Of a stretch of 64,000 bases of DNA, positions 45,350-53,967 are shown piece by piece (position 1 is the first letter of the stretch; every line of letters starts with the position of its first letter). The notes under the pieces were generated by a model. It made no database searches. It saw only the letters and a list, made by a program, of their open reading frames with translations, and was not told the origin of the DNA. The DNA comes from JAFGTX01 sp942492225. Lineage in GTDB: Bacteria > Bacillota > Clostridia > Peptostreptococcales > Acidaminobacteraceae. The stretch is taken from assembly GCA_942492225.1 (NCBI GenBank), contig CALODS010000022.1:1-64000 (forward strand), in the 5' to 3' direction. The position numbers and the translations under genes are program-made.

Positions 45350-47008
45350 TTATTGTGCTGGTACTGTCAATACTTGACCAGGCATAATCATATTTGGGTT
45401 AGCTAAATTATTTGTTTTAGCTAAATCTTCCCAAGTCGTGTTAAATGTTTTCGCAATTTTCCAAAGGAAATCACCCGATTTTACAGTATAAGTTTGTTCT
45501 TTCACTTCAATAGTCGTAACTCTCGTAAGTGCAGGTAATTTAGAAGTGTCAACAACATTTAAGTAGTCGATTAACGCTTCATCAAGTGCAGCGAATTCAC
45601 CTTTGATAGAGTAGTCAGCAAACATAGTGTAACCATCTCCACCTGCAGCCATAAAGTTATTAGTTGCTAACGTATATGTTTTGTTCATGTCTAAAGTTAT
45701 ACCATCCATTGTAAGTGCTGTTACTCTTGCGCCAGCTGGTAAGTTAGCATCGATTGTATAGCTAATTCCGGCAACGTGAGGGAATGCTCCTTTAGTACCT
45801 GGGTAACTATCAACACCATTTTCGATAGCAGCTTTAATATCCGAGCCTTTTACATCCTTAGTAACAATATAGTTACTAAAAGGTAAAACTGTAATAACGT
45901 CACCCTTAGTAATGTCACCAACTTGGATAGAAGCTCTAATACCACCACCATTAGTTAATGCGATATCTGCACCTGTTTCATAAAGCATAGCGTCAGCAAT
46001 TAAGTTACCTAAATTTGTTTCGCCAGCTCTTACTTGATCTCTTTCACCGTCTAAAACAGTTTTTGTAGATGATAAAACTACTGACGTGATTTTAGATTGC
46101 TCAGCTTTGATATCATCAATAAGAGCAGTTATAACAGCGTCACCTTCTTTATCAGCAGAATCTTCTTTTGTGTAGTGAGAAGCAGTTTTAGAAATTACTT
46201 TTCCATCTTCAACAGTTAAGTTGATGATACCAACATTCTTAGTATATTCACCTGTTTGTGCAATAAGAACACCATTAACAAGTAATCCTTCTGGTAAGTC
46301 AGAATGTGAGTGACCATCAATAATAATGTCCAATTCTGGAACTGCGTTAGCAAGATCTGACGACTTGACAAGTGTTTCATCGTCTAAACCGATATGTGTT
46401 AAAGCAACAAGAACATCTGCCTTGCCGTCTAATTCTTTAACCATAGCTTTAGCTGTTTCAATTGGATCTTCAAATGTAAGACCTTTTACATTATCAGGGT
46501 GTGTTTTATAAACAGTTTCAGGTGATGAGATACCAAAAATTGCAACTTTTACACCATCAAATTCTTTGATAACGTATTCACCAAGCAATGGAGAACCATC
46601 AGCTTTTTTTACATTGGCTCCAAGTATAGGGAATGTCGCATCTTTTGATAATTCTACTAAATGCTCTGAACCATAGTTGAAATCATGGTTACCAGCAGTC
46701 ATAGCATCATACTTCATAGCATTCATAATCTTTAAAGTGCTTGCGCCTTCTTCAAGTGTCGCAAATGTTGTACCGTGTAAAATATCCCCACCATCTAACA
46801 ATAGTGTGTTTGGATTTTCAGCTCTAACGGCATTGACTTTTTCTGCAACCTTTGCAAAACCCATTCCATCATATTTTCCTTCATCAATTTTAGAATGTGT
46901 GTCGTTGGTATGTAGAATAGTAATTGAAGTGCCTGTTTCTGCAGCAAATGATCCAAAAGAGAATACAACTGCTAAGACTAAGATTAAACTTAGTATTTTC
47001 TTGTTCAT
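45350..47008 (-). CDS. Secreted 5'-nucleotidase/metallophosphatase with LysM
   Basis: 552 residues. Signal peptide (ILSLILVLAVVFSFGSFA), N-terminal metallophosphatase (ILHTNDTHSKID ~30-41, LLDGGDILHGT, TAGNHDFNYG, LTHIGLD, IDGHSHSD), C-terminal 5'-nucleotidase domain (ETNLGNLIADAM, NGGGIRASI, AGGDGYTMF), and a single C-terminal LysM (YTVKSGDFLWKIAKTFNTTW, ~505-550) that should hold it to the wall. Hydrolyses extracellular nucleotides. ATG with AGGAGGG. Confidence 0.95.
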   Translation of the reverse strand: MNKKILSLILVLAVVFSFGSFAAETGTSITILHTNDTHSKIDEGKYDGMGFAKVAEKVNAVRAENPNTLLLDGGDILHGTTFATLEEGASTLKIMNAMKYDAMTAGNHDFNYGSEHLVELSKDATFPILGANVKKADGSPLLGEYVIKEFDGVKVAIFGISSPETVYKTHPDNVKGLTFEDPIETAKAMVKELDGKADVLVALTHIGLDDETLVKSSDLANAVPELDIIIDGHSHSDLPEGLLVNGVLIAQTGEYTKNVGIINLTVEDGKVISKTASHYTKEDSADKEGDAVITALIDDIKAEQSKITSVVLSSTKTVLDGERDQVRAGETNLGNLIADAMLYETGADIALTNGGGIRASIQVGDITKGDVITVLPFSNYIVTKDVKGSDIKAAIENGVDSYPGTKGAFPHVAGISYTIDANLPAGARVTALTMDGITLDMNKTYTLATNNFMAAGGDGYTMFADYSIKGEFAALDEALIDYLNVVDTSKLPALTRVTTIEVKEQTYTVKSGDFLWKIAKTFNTTWEDLAKTNNLANPNMIMPGQVLTVPAQ

Positions 47009-47089
47009 AAAAGTCCCTCCTAAATAAATAATAATCTATACTCTTTCATTTTAACGTACAAGCGTACATTTTTAAATATGAAAATGTAA

Positions 47090-47108
47090 CAAATATTCGA
47101 AATATTTG
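47090..47108. promoter_or_regulatory. Dyad between 5'-nucleotidase gene and comEA
   Basis: Perfect inverted repeat caaatatt-cga-aatatttg in the divergent intergenic region; candidate operator. Confidence 0.4.
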
Positions 47109-47167
47109 ATTCGACAAAACCATTATTTGTAAAAATAGGGTATAATGCTCTTAAAGGGGTGGTTGAA

Positions 47168-47743
47168 ATGAGCTATATTAACAAATACAAAAAAATACTT
47201 ACGTTGTTGGGTTCAATATTACTAATTGTTGTTGCATTTAAATTTTCATCGGTAGGTGAAGCAAGTGGAGAAGTTGAAATTAAGCTTGAAATGGATAATC
47301 TTATCAATAATCAAATTAAAGTGCATGTTGTTGGCGCTGTCGTGAATGAAGGTGTTTATGAGCTTGAAGAAGGTAAACGGGTTGAAGATGCAATTGAAAT
47401 GGCGGGTGGTTTGTCTGAAGAAGGGAATAGTGAATTGTTAAATTATGCACGTGTATTAAAAGATGGCGAAAAAATTACTGTTTTAAAGAAAATAAAATTG
47501 ACAGAAGATGCGATTGAAAACAATCAGTCTATTGTTACAAATGCTGAATATACTTTACTCGAAAAAATAAATTATATGACTGCTGAAGATTTTGAAACCA
47601 TACCAGGCATTGGAACAGTTATTAGTGGAGAAATAATTAAACTTAGAGAATCTAAAGGACAATTTTCTGATGTAGAAGAATTACAAGAAGTTTCTGGTAT
47701 TGGTCAGTCAAAATTAACGAAAATCATAGAATTTTTGCAATAA
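47168..47743 (+). CDS. comEA: ComEA-like DNA-binding protein
   Basis: 191 residues: N-terminal membrane helix (LLGSILLIVVAFKF), SLBB domain (IKVHVVGAVVNEGVYELEEG in part; VEDAIEMAGG), linker, and a C-terminal double helix-hairpin-helix (FETIPGIGTVISGEIIKLRE in part; VSGIGQSKLTKI). Surface DNA receptor in competent bacteria; other com genes are not in the window. ATG 47168 after AAAGGGG; TATAAT at 47141-47146. Confidence 0.93.
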   Translation: MSYINKYKKILTLLGSILLIVVAFKFSSVGEASGEVEIKLEMDNLINNQIKVHVVGAVVNEGVYELEEGKRVEDAIEMAGGLSEEGNSELLNYARVLKDGEKITVLKKIKLTEDAIENNQSIVTNAEYTLLEKINYMTAEDFETIPGIGTVISGEIIKLRESKGQFSDVEELQEVSGIGQSKLTKIIEFLQ

Positions 47744-47784
47744 AAGGAATAGCTTGATATGGTATTTTTGTTTTAGTTAAAGAA

Positions 47785-47793
47785 TGATATAAT
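47785..47793 (+). promoter_or_regulatory. Extended -10 promoter of selD
   Basis: TGATATAAT; predicted transcription start near 47800, followed at once by the hairpin at 47804-47819. Confidence 0.6.
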
Positions 47794-47803
47794 ACATCCG
47801 TAG

Positions 47804-47819
47804 ATGTCAGAAATGACAT
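47804..47819 (+). other. 5'-leader hairpin of selD with GAAA tetraloop
   Basis: atgtca-GAAA-tgacat: perfect 6-bp stem with a GNRA tetraloop, at the predicted 5' end of the selD mRNA, 21 nt before the start codon. May stabilise the transcript or act in regulation. Confidence 0.5.
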
Positions 47820-47839
47820 TGATAGCTGAAAGGGTGAAT

Positions 47840-48883
47840 ATGATGAAAACTAAAATTAAATTAACAGAATACAGTAAGACTTCTGGTTGAGCTGCAAAAA
47901 TTGGTCCAGAGACCCTTTCTCAAGTTTTGGGAAAGTTACCTAAATTCCATAGTGATAAATTACTTGTAGGATTAGATACTGCTGATGATGCGGCGGTTTA
48001 CAAATTAGATGAAGAAAAAGCTATTATACAAACACTAGATTTCTTTACGCCTATCGTAGATGACCCTAGAGATTTTGGTCGTATAGCTGCTGCGAATTCC
48101 CTGAGTGATGTTTATGCAATGGGTGGAGAGCCGACAATTGCACTTAATATCGTTGGGTTTCCAACATGCTTACCAATTGAAATACTTGGTGAAATATTAC
48201 AAGGTGGCGCGGAAAAAGTCCAAGAAGCAGGCGCTTTGCTTGTAGGTGGTCATACAATTGAAGATGATGAACCAAAGTATGGAATGTCTGTAACCGGTTT
48301 AGTACATCCGGATAAGGTGTTGTCTAATGCAAACGCCCAAGTTGGTGATGTACTTATTTTGACCAAACCGATTGGTATTGGTATTATGAACACCGCTATT
48401 AAAGGTGGAATGGCATCAGATGATGAAATTGCAAAGGCAATTGAAGTGATGGCCTATCTAAATAAAGATGCAGCAGATGGGATGAAACAAGTGCATGTTA
48501 ATGCTTGTACTGATATTACAGGTTTCGGTTTAATAGGTCATTTATATGAAGTTGCTAAGGCCTCAAATGTGACGATTGAATTAGAAGCTGACAAAGTTCC
48601 TGTTATAAAAGGCGCAAGAGAATATGCTGAAATGGGACTTATACCTGCAGGAATGTATAATAATAAAAGATACGTTGGCGAACAAGTTGACGTTGCGAGT
48701 AATATTGAAACAGTTGTAGAAGATTTATTGCACGATCCTCAAACATCAGGAGGTTTGTTGATTTCACTACCCAAAGATCAAGCCGAAATTTTGATGTCAA
48801 TTTATAAAAAATCATTAAAAACTGACTATAGTATTGTCGGTCGGGTATTAACTAAAGGAGAGAAATCAATTTTAGTAAAGTAA
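47840..48883 (+). CDS. selD: Selenide, water dikinase (selenoprotein)
   Basis: Makes selenophosphate from selenide and ATP; 347 residues. The frame passes an in-frame TGA at 47888-47890 (codon 17) within SG-Sec-AAKIGP, the catalytic Sec/Cys site of SelD, followed by the catalytic Lys. ATP-binding and core motifs follow: GLDTADDAAVY, TLDFFTPIVDDPRDFGRIAAANSLSDVYAMGG (in part), LVGGHTIEDDEPKYG, TDITGFGLIGH, HDPQTSGGLL. ATG 47840 or 47843 after AAAGGG. A start downstream of the UGA (47927) would remove the active site and is rejected. First gene of the sel cluster. Confidence 0.96.
47891..47930 (+). promoter_or_regulatory. Bacterial SECIS element of selD
   Basis: Immediately 3' of the UGA: apical stem ggtc-CAGA-gacc (47903-47914) 12 nt after the codon, with possible outer pairing caaaa (47895-47899) / ttttg further on. 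Distance and size fit bacterial SECIS hairpins read by SelB; fold not computed. Confidence 0.55.
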
Positions 48884-48894
48884 GTAGGTGAATG

Positions 48895-50166
48895 ATGTCG
48901 TTATTAGAATTAAATAAAATTGGTAGTGTTGTTCGATTTGCACAAGATGATTTCATTGTTAGTGAAGGAGAATCAGGCGACTGTATGTACATTATTCTAG
49001 ATGGACAAGCAGATGTCTATTTGAGTTCGTTTGATGATTTACCGATAAAAGTACATGAAATAAAGAAAGGTGATTTTTTTGGTGAAATGGCACTTCTTGA
49101 AAGTATGCCAAGAAGTGCGACGATTATTGCAGCTCAAAATACAGTTGCAATAAAAATAGATCAATCCAATTTTCAAACCTTATTAGAGAATCGATCTGAT
49201 ATTGTAATGAGAATGCTACGTACACTTAGTGCGCGGCTAAGAAAAACGAATGAGGAATTACTTGTAGTGAAATCTGGGCATTATGAAATGAATAATAAAA
49301 CAGTAGATTTGACTAATTGCTTTGAGGAACACTCTTGTGAAGAACTGCCTATTGAAGAATGTTCCCCTAAAGAAGGTGGTTTATATCAATTTGATCCAGA
49401 TTCAGATGAGAATATACAAGTACTTGATTTGTTACCAGATAATCATAGTGCCTATAAACTGAAATTATATCAAGAAGATTATAGTGAAAACATTTTGGAA
49501 AAAGAGGTAATTTGCCCCCTTTGCCAAAATGAATTCAAGGTGGATTTAATTAGAACATCGAAATTGATGATGCAAAAACAAGAGCCTTTGTTTAGAAAAA
49601 AATATTCAAATATGAATGCCTTAGCAAGCAATATCTGGACATGTCCGCACTGTTATTATTCTCAGTATTTTTACAATTTTCATGTGATTCCAGTTTACAA
49701 AAAAGAACCACTAAAAGAATTACTAAGACGTATAAAGCCTTCAATACAAGTTCATAATAATCAATTAGATGATATAAACATTATTTTTGTGAAGTATTTC
49801 CTCGCTGCATTTATTGAAGAAAATACACGAGGAATAAATATGATTAATATGGGTAAGTTTTGGTTGAATCTCTATTGGTTATATTCTGATGTGAATGATA
49901 AAAATATGTCCAAAATGGCATTGGAAAAAGCACATCACTATTATAAAGAGGCCTACTATAATTCAAGATTAAGACTATCTGATGAAGAAGAACTCCGCTT
50001 GGGTGTTCTTGTGGCAGAATTATTTACTTTAAATAATGAGTTGAAAAATGCGTATAATTTATTAGCCAAATTGATTGTCAACAAAAAAATGCCATCACAG
50101 TTAAAACAATATGCATCCAATTTGATGTATGAAACTAAATTATCAATTAAAGCAACTCAAGCATAA
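48895..50166 (+). CDS. cNMP-binding and DUF2225 protein
   Basis: 423 residues. N-terminal cyclic-nucleotide-binding fold (~15-115: GESGDCMYIILDGQADVY, GDFFGEMALLESMPRSATI in part, with the PRSA phosphate cassette), linker, then a DUF2225 domain with two zinc-like knuckles CPLC and CPHC (~200-260) and a C-terminal all-helical TPR-like region. No helix-turn-helix, so not a Crp-type regulator. Starts 11 bp after selD. Function unknown; the position between selD and selA/selB is notable. Confidence 0.85.
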   Translation: MSLLELNKIGSVVRFAQDDFIVSEGESGDCMYIILDGQADVYLSSFDDLPIKVHEIKKGDFFGEMALLESMPRSATIIAAQNTVAIKIDQSNFQTLLENRSDIVMRMLRTLSARLRKTNEELLVVKSGHYEMNNKTVDLTNCFEEHSCEELPIEECSPKEGGLYQFDPDSDENIQVLDLLPDNHSAYKLKLYQEDYSENILEKEVICPLCQNEFKVDLIRTSKLMMQKQEPLFRKKYSNMNALASNIWTCPHCYYSQYFYNFHVIPVYKKEPLKELLRRIKPSIQVHNNQLDDINIIFVKYFLAAFIEENTRGINMINMGKFWLNLYWLYSDVNDKNMSKMALEKAHHYYKEAYYNSRLRLSDEEELRLGVLVAELFTLNNELKNAYNLLAKLIVNKKMPSQLKQYASNLMYETKLSIKATQA

Positions 50167-50168
50167 AT

Positions 50169-50207
50169 AAAAACTCTGGTTAATTTTGTTTAACCAGAGT
50201 TTTTTTC
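50169..50207 (+). terminator. Terminator after the cNMP/DUF2225 gene
   Basis: Stem actctggttaa / ttaaccagagt (50173-50183 / 50190-50200) with T7. Confidence 0.9.
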
Positions 50208-50272
50208 TGTAATAATCTATTAATTGTGTAAAATATTAAGTGATGGGGTAATTATATACTGGATGTGATGTG

Positions 50273-52480
50273 ATGAAAAAATACAGCAGTAAAACACTTA
50301 TTGTTATGATGATTAGCTCGGTTATTGTCATTTTATTTTCTTTAATACTGGTCTATTATAAGACTAAGGACAATATGATGGGTATTCTTAATAAAGGTTA
50401 TGATTCTATGGTTACTCAACTTAGTAATGAATATACTGAGTTGTTTGATGATAGTATTTTTGTTGTTGATTTAATGGAAAATTGTATTGAAACAAATTTT
50501 CGGTTTGAATTTTATAACCAAGATACATATCATATAGAAGCGATAAAAGAAAAAATGGCCTTAGTCATGACAACAATCGTTGAAGGAAAAAATTTTTCAT
50601 CACTCTATGTATATTTCAATCCAAATCTAACGCAACGTCCAAATGATATTTGTCTTGAAGACGAAAGGCTTACAGGAGAATACAAACGGTTGACAGAAAG
50701 ACCGATTAATTATTTTGATGAGTACACACCGGACAAAGCGTGGTATTACAAAACACTAAATTCTGAAGAAGGGTTATGGATTACACCGCATTATAATTCT
50801 AACGTTGAGAGTGAGCAATTATATTTTTCTTATAACAAAGCAGTATATAAAGACAATCTATTAATAGCAATTGTTGGCGTCGAGCTTAGTAATGGAAATT
50901 TGGAAAAAATAACACAAATGAATAAAAATAACTATGCATCGCACACTTGGATTGCAGACACAACAGACAGATTTGTGTATCATCCACTGGATATTGGCTA
51001 TCAGCGTTATGTTGATTATTATGGATATATTGATACCAGTGGATTAAATATAGGTGATATACGTCATGCCACTGGTAAAGCGGGAGAAACAATAAAGGTC
51101 ACTCGTCTCAATAATGATTGGATTGTTGGTGCAACTTTTTTTAATATAGAAATGAATCAAAAGATGAAAGAAATATTACGCTTGACTATTGCCATCAGTT
51201 TTTTAGCAATGATTTTATTAAGTGGAAGCGCTTTTTTAATATCAAAGAAGATTGCTGATCCATTAAAAAAACTAACGAAGGAAGTTGAACTTATTGAGTC
51301 TGGAACTTTTGAAGGTAATATCTCACAAAATCTTTTAAATCAAAAAAGTGAAGTGGGTAATTTGGCCGTTTCAATATTTAAAATGGTAGAGGCAAAGAAA
51401 AATACATTCAAAGAAGTTGGAAAGCAACGAGATGAAATCATTCATCTGTACGAAGAAACTTATGCGATTAATGCAGATTTAGAAAATACACTATTTCAAA
51501 AAGAGCAGCTTTATGATGATTTAAATATTATGTTTAAGAAACTTGAAGATGCAAATAAAGAGCTAGAAAATAGGGTGCGTGTGAGGACACTTGAATTAAA
51601 TGATAACAATAAAGAATTAGAAAGCGCTTTAAAAGAAAATAAAAAGAACAATAGAGATTTAAGAAAACTAAATAAAGATTTAGAAAAATCTCTAAATGAA
51701 TTAACGTTGGCACAAGAAAGACTGGTTGAATCAGAAAAAATGGTTGCACTTGGTAATATGGTCTCTGGCATTGCACATGAGATTAATACACCGCTAGGTG
51801 TTTCATTAACAGCGACGTCCTATATATTAGATCAATTTGAAGAACTGGATGGTGAATTACTGAATTTATCAGATGAAGCACTCAAAGAATTATTTAAAGA
51901 GGTATTAGAAAGCAGTGAAATCGTTTATGATTCATTGAAACGGTCTATTCAATTGGTGAGTAGTTTTAAAGAAATCGCCGTCAATCAACATTCGAATGAA
52001 AAGTTAGCGTTTGATTTGTTAGATTATACCCATACTATTACAAGAAGTTTGAAACATGAATTTAGAGATGTGGTTGAAACTTTTGATATCGATATGCCAA
52101 GTGATATAGAGGTCTATAGCTATCCAGGCGCCTATTTTCAAATCATTACAAATCTCGTTATGAATAGTATCAAGCATGGTTTTGAGGGCGTTTCAAATGG
52201 CCATATTAGCATAAGTGCTACAGAGAAAAAAAATCAAGTGGTGATCATTTATAAAGATGATGGCCTTGGGATTAAGAAAGCAAACCTCAAAAAGATTTTT
52301 GAGCCATTCTTTACAACAAAACGCGCAAATGGAGGAACGGGACTGGGACTGAGCATTGTCTATAATTTGGTCAAAACAACACTTCGTGGTGAAATTAGCT
52401 GTACTTCGGAAGAAAATGTTGGGACAGAGTTTCATATCATAATTCCTAAGAACATAGATAAGGCTGAAATAAGGGAATAA
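50273..52480 (+). CDS. Cache-domain sensor histidine kinase
   Basis: 735 residues. TM1 (~10-28), extracytoplasmic Cache-type sensor (~40-290, with DKAWYYKTLNSEEGLWITPHY in part and VGVELSNGNLEKI), TM2 (~300-320), HAMP (~325-375), a long coiled coil (~380-500, Lys/Glu/Asn-rich), HisKA with His502 (SGIAHEINTPLG) and HATPase (MNSIKHGFEG, DDGLGIKK, GGTGLGLSIV). No response regulator sits beside it: the next one belongs to a second kinase. Orphan kinase within the sel cluster. Start at ATG 50273; its site is weak. Confidence 0.9.
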   Translation: MKKYSSKTLIVMMISSVIVILFSLILVYYKTKDNMMGILNKGYDSMVTQLSNEYTELFDDSIFVVDLMENCIETNFRFEFYNQDTYHIEAIKEKMALVMTTIVEGKNFSSLYVYFNPNLTQRPNDICLEDERLTGEYKRLTERPINYFDEYTPDKAWYYKTLNSEEGLWITPHYNSNVESEQLYFSYNKAVYKDNLLIAIVGVELSNGNLEKITQMNKNNYASHTWIADTTDRFVYHPLDIGYQRYVDYYGYIDTSGLNIGDIRHATGKAGETIKVTRLNNDWIVGATFFNIEMNQKMKEILRLTIAISFLAMILLSGSAFLISKKIADPLKKLTKEVELIESGTFEGNISQNLLNQKSEVGNLAVSIFKMVEAKKNTFKEVGKQRDEIIHLYEETYAINADLENTLFQKEQLYDDLNIMFKKLEDANKELENRVRVRTLELNDNNKELESALKENKKNNRDLRKLNKDLEKSLNELTLAQERLVESEKMVALGNMVSGIAHEINTPLGVSLTATSYILDQFEELDGELLNLSDEALKELFKEVLESSEIVYDSLKRSIQLVSSFKEIAVNQHSNEKLAFDLLDYTHTITRSLKHEFRDVVETFDIDMPSDIEVYSYPGAYFQIITNLVMNSIKHGFEGVSNGHISISATEKKNQVVIIYKDDGLGIKKANLKKIFEPFFTTKRANGGTGLGLSIVYNLVKTTLRGEISCTSEENVGTEFHIIIPKNIDKAEIRE

Positions 52481-52502
52481 TCTTTAATTGACCTGCATAA
52501 AA

Positions 52503-52511
52503 TGATATAAT
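52503..52511 (+). promoter_or_regulatory. Extended -10 promoter of selA
   Basis: TGATATAAT, 31 bp before selA; same core as the selD promoter. A TTGACC at 52488 is only 12 bp away and is not counted as the -35. Confidence 0.6.
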
Positions 52512-52541
52512 ATGTTGGAAATAAAAATATGGAGAATTATG

Positions 52542-53963
52542 ATGAATAAAACACTTTTAAGAGCATTACCAAAGGTTGATGAATTATTAAATCATGAAGG
52601 CTTACACTCACTTGTTGAAAAGTATCCGAGAGAGACGATTACTGATGCAATAAGAGAAACGATAGAATCATTGCGTCGTGATATTTTAGCAGATACAGAA
52701 GACGTTTTAGATGATCATTTCTTGGATGTTCAAAGCGTTTTGAATAAAATAAAGTCAAAAGTAGTTCATACAAATAGTTATAAATTGAGAAGGGTTATTA
52801 ATGGAACTGGCGTTGTTATTCACACGAATGTTGGACGTTCATGCTTAAGCCATTCTGTGAAAGAACATATCGGCGAAATTGCTTGTTATTATTCGACGTT
52901 GGAATTTAATATTGATAATGGCAAGCGTGGCTCGAGATATAGTCATGTCGAAGAGTTACTTTGTAAATTAACAGGTGCTGAAAGTGCGATTGTCGTTAAT
53001 AATAATGCGGCGGCAGTGATGTTAACTTTGAGTTCAATGTGTAAAAATAAAGAAGTTATTGTATCAAGAGGACAACTGGTAGAAATTGGTGGTTCTTTTA
53101 GGATACCTGAGGTTATGAGAGAAAGTGGTGCACATCTTGTAGAAGTTGGTGCAACCAACAAAACGCATTTGCGTGATTACGAAGAAGCAATCACAGAAGA
53201 AACCTCTGCTTTCTTAAAAGTTCATACAAGTAACTATCGGATTTTAGGGTTTACACAAGAAATAGAAGCGGCTGACTTGGTTGAATTAGGACGTCAACAT
53301 AATATTCCGGTTATCGAAGATATAGGTAGCGGATCATTTGTTGACTTTTCTGCTTATGGATTAATGAAAGAACCAACAGTAAAAGAAGCGGTGTCGGCAG
53401 GGATTGACGTGGTTACCTTTAGCGGTGATAAAATGTTAGGTGGGCCACAAGCGGGAATTATTGTCGGTAAAAAGAAATACATTGATTTGATGAAAAAGAA
53501 TCAGTTAACTCGGGCTTTAAGAGTAGATAAGATGACGTTAAGTGCATTAGAAGGAACATTACTTCATTATTTAGATGAAAAGAACGTTTTTAATGAAATA
53601 CCAACCTTAAGAATGTTAACGATGACTTATGAGGATACGGTAGAACGTGTAGGATGTTTGGAAGCTGTGATTAAATCAAAGAAACTCTCAGGTATCCATT
53701 TAACACTATGTGATGATTATTCTGAAGTTGGTGGTGGAAGTATGCCGCTAGAGAAATTACCATCAAGGGTGATGAAAGTTACAATTGACGGATTTTCACC
53801 GAATCAATTAATGGACGCTTTAAGAACACTTTCAACACCGATCATAGGGCGTATCTATGAAGATGAAGTTGTATTAGATACACGGACATTATTTGATGAT
53901 GAGTTAGAACTGGTTGCAACATTATTAGAAGAATTAGTACAAGATAAATTATGGATAAGGTGA
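52542..53963 (+). CDS. selA: L-seryl-tRNA(Sec) selenium transferase
   Basis: PLP enzyme that converts Ser-tRNA(Sec) to Sec-tRNA(Sec) using selenophosphate; 473 residues, decameric family. Seen: RRVINGTGVVIHTNVGRS, GSRYSHVEELLCKLTGAESAIVVNNNAAAV (in part), SRGQLVEIGGSFRIPEVM, KVHTSNYRILGF, EDIGSGS, and the PLP-lysine motif TFSGDKMLGGPQAG. ATG 52542 lies 7 nt after GGAG. selB follows after 4 bp. Confidence 0.96.
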   Translation: MNKTLLRALPKVDELLNHEGLHSLVEKYPRETITDAIRETIESLRRDILADTEDVLDDHFLDVQSVLNKIKSKVVHTNSYKLRRVINGTGVVIHTNVGRSCLSHSVKEHIGEIACYYSTLEFNIDNGKRGSRYSHVEELLCKLTGAESAIVVNNNAAAVMLTLSSMCKNKEVIVSRGQLVEIGGSFRIPEVMRESGAHLVEVGATNKTHLRDYEEAITEETSAFLKVHTSNYRILGFTQEIEAADLVELGRQHNIPVIEDIGSGSFVDFSAYGLMKEPTVKEAVSAGIDVVTFSGDKMLGGPQAGIIVGKKKYIDLMKKNQLTRALRVDKMTLSALEGTLLHYLDEKNVFNEIPTLRMLTMTYEDTVERVGCLEAVIKSKKLSGIHLTLCDDYSEVGGGSMPLEKLPSRVMKVTIDGFSPNQLMDALRTLSTPIIGRIYEDEVVLDTRTLFDDELELVATLLEELVQDKLWIR

Positions 53964-53967
53964 AAAA

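Noticed and set aside
47927..48883. Shorter SelD starting after the UGA
   Set aside because: It would lack the catalytic Sec and Lys region; the upstream frame is conserved and has a ribosome-binding site.
52488..52511. TTGACC as -35 of selA
   Set aside because: Only 12 bp from the TATAAT; an extended -10 explains the promoter better.
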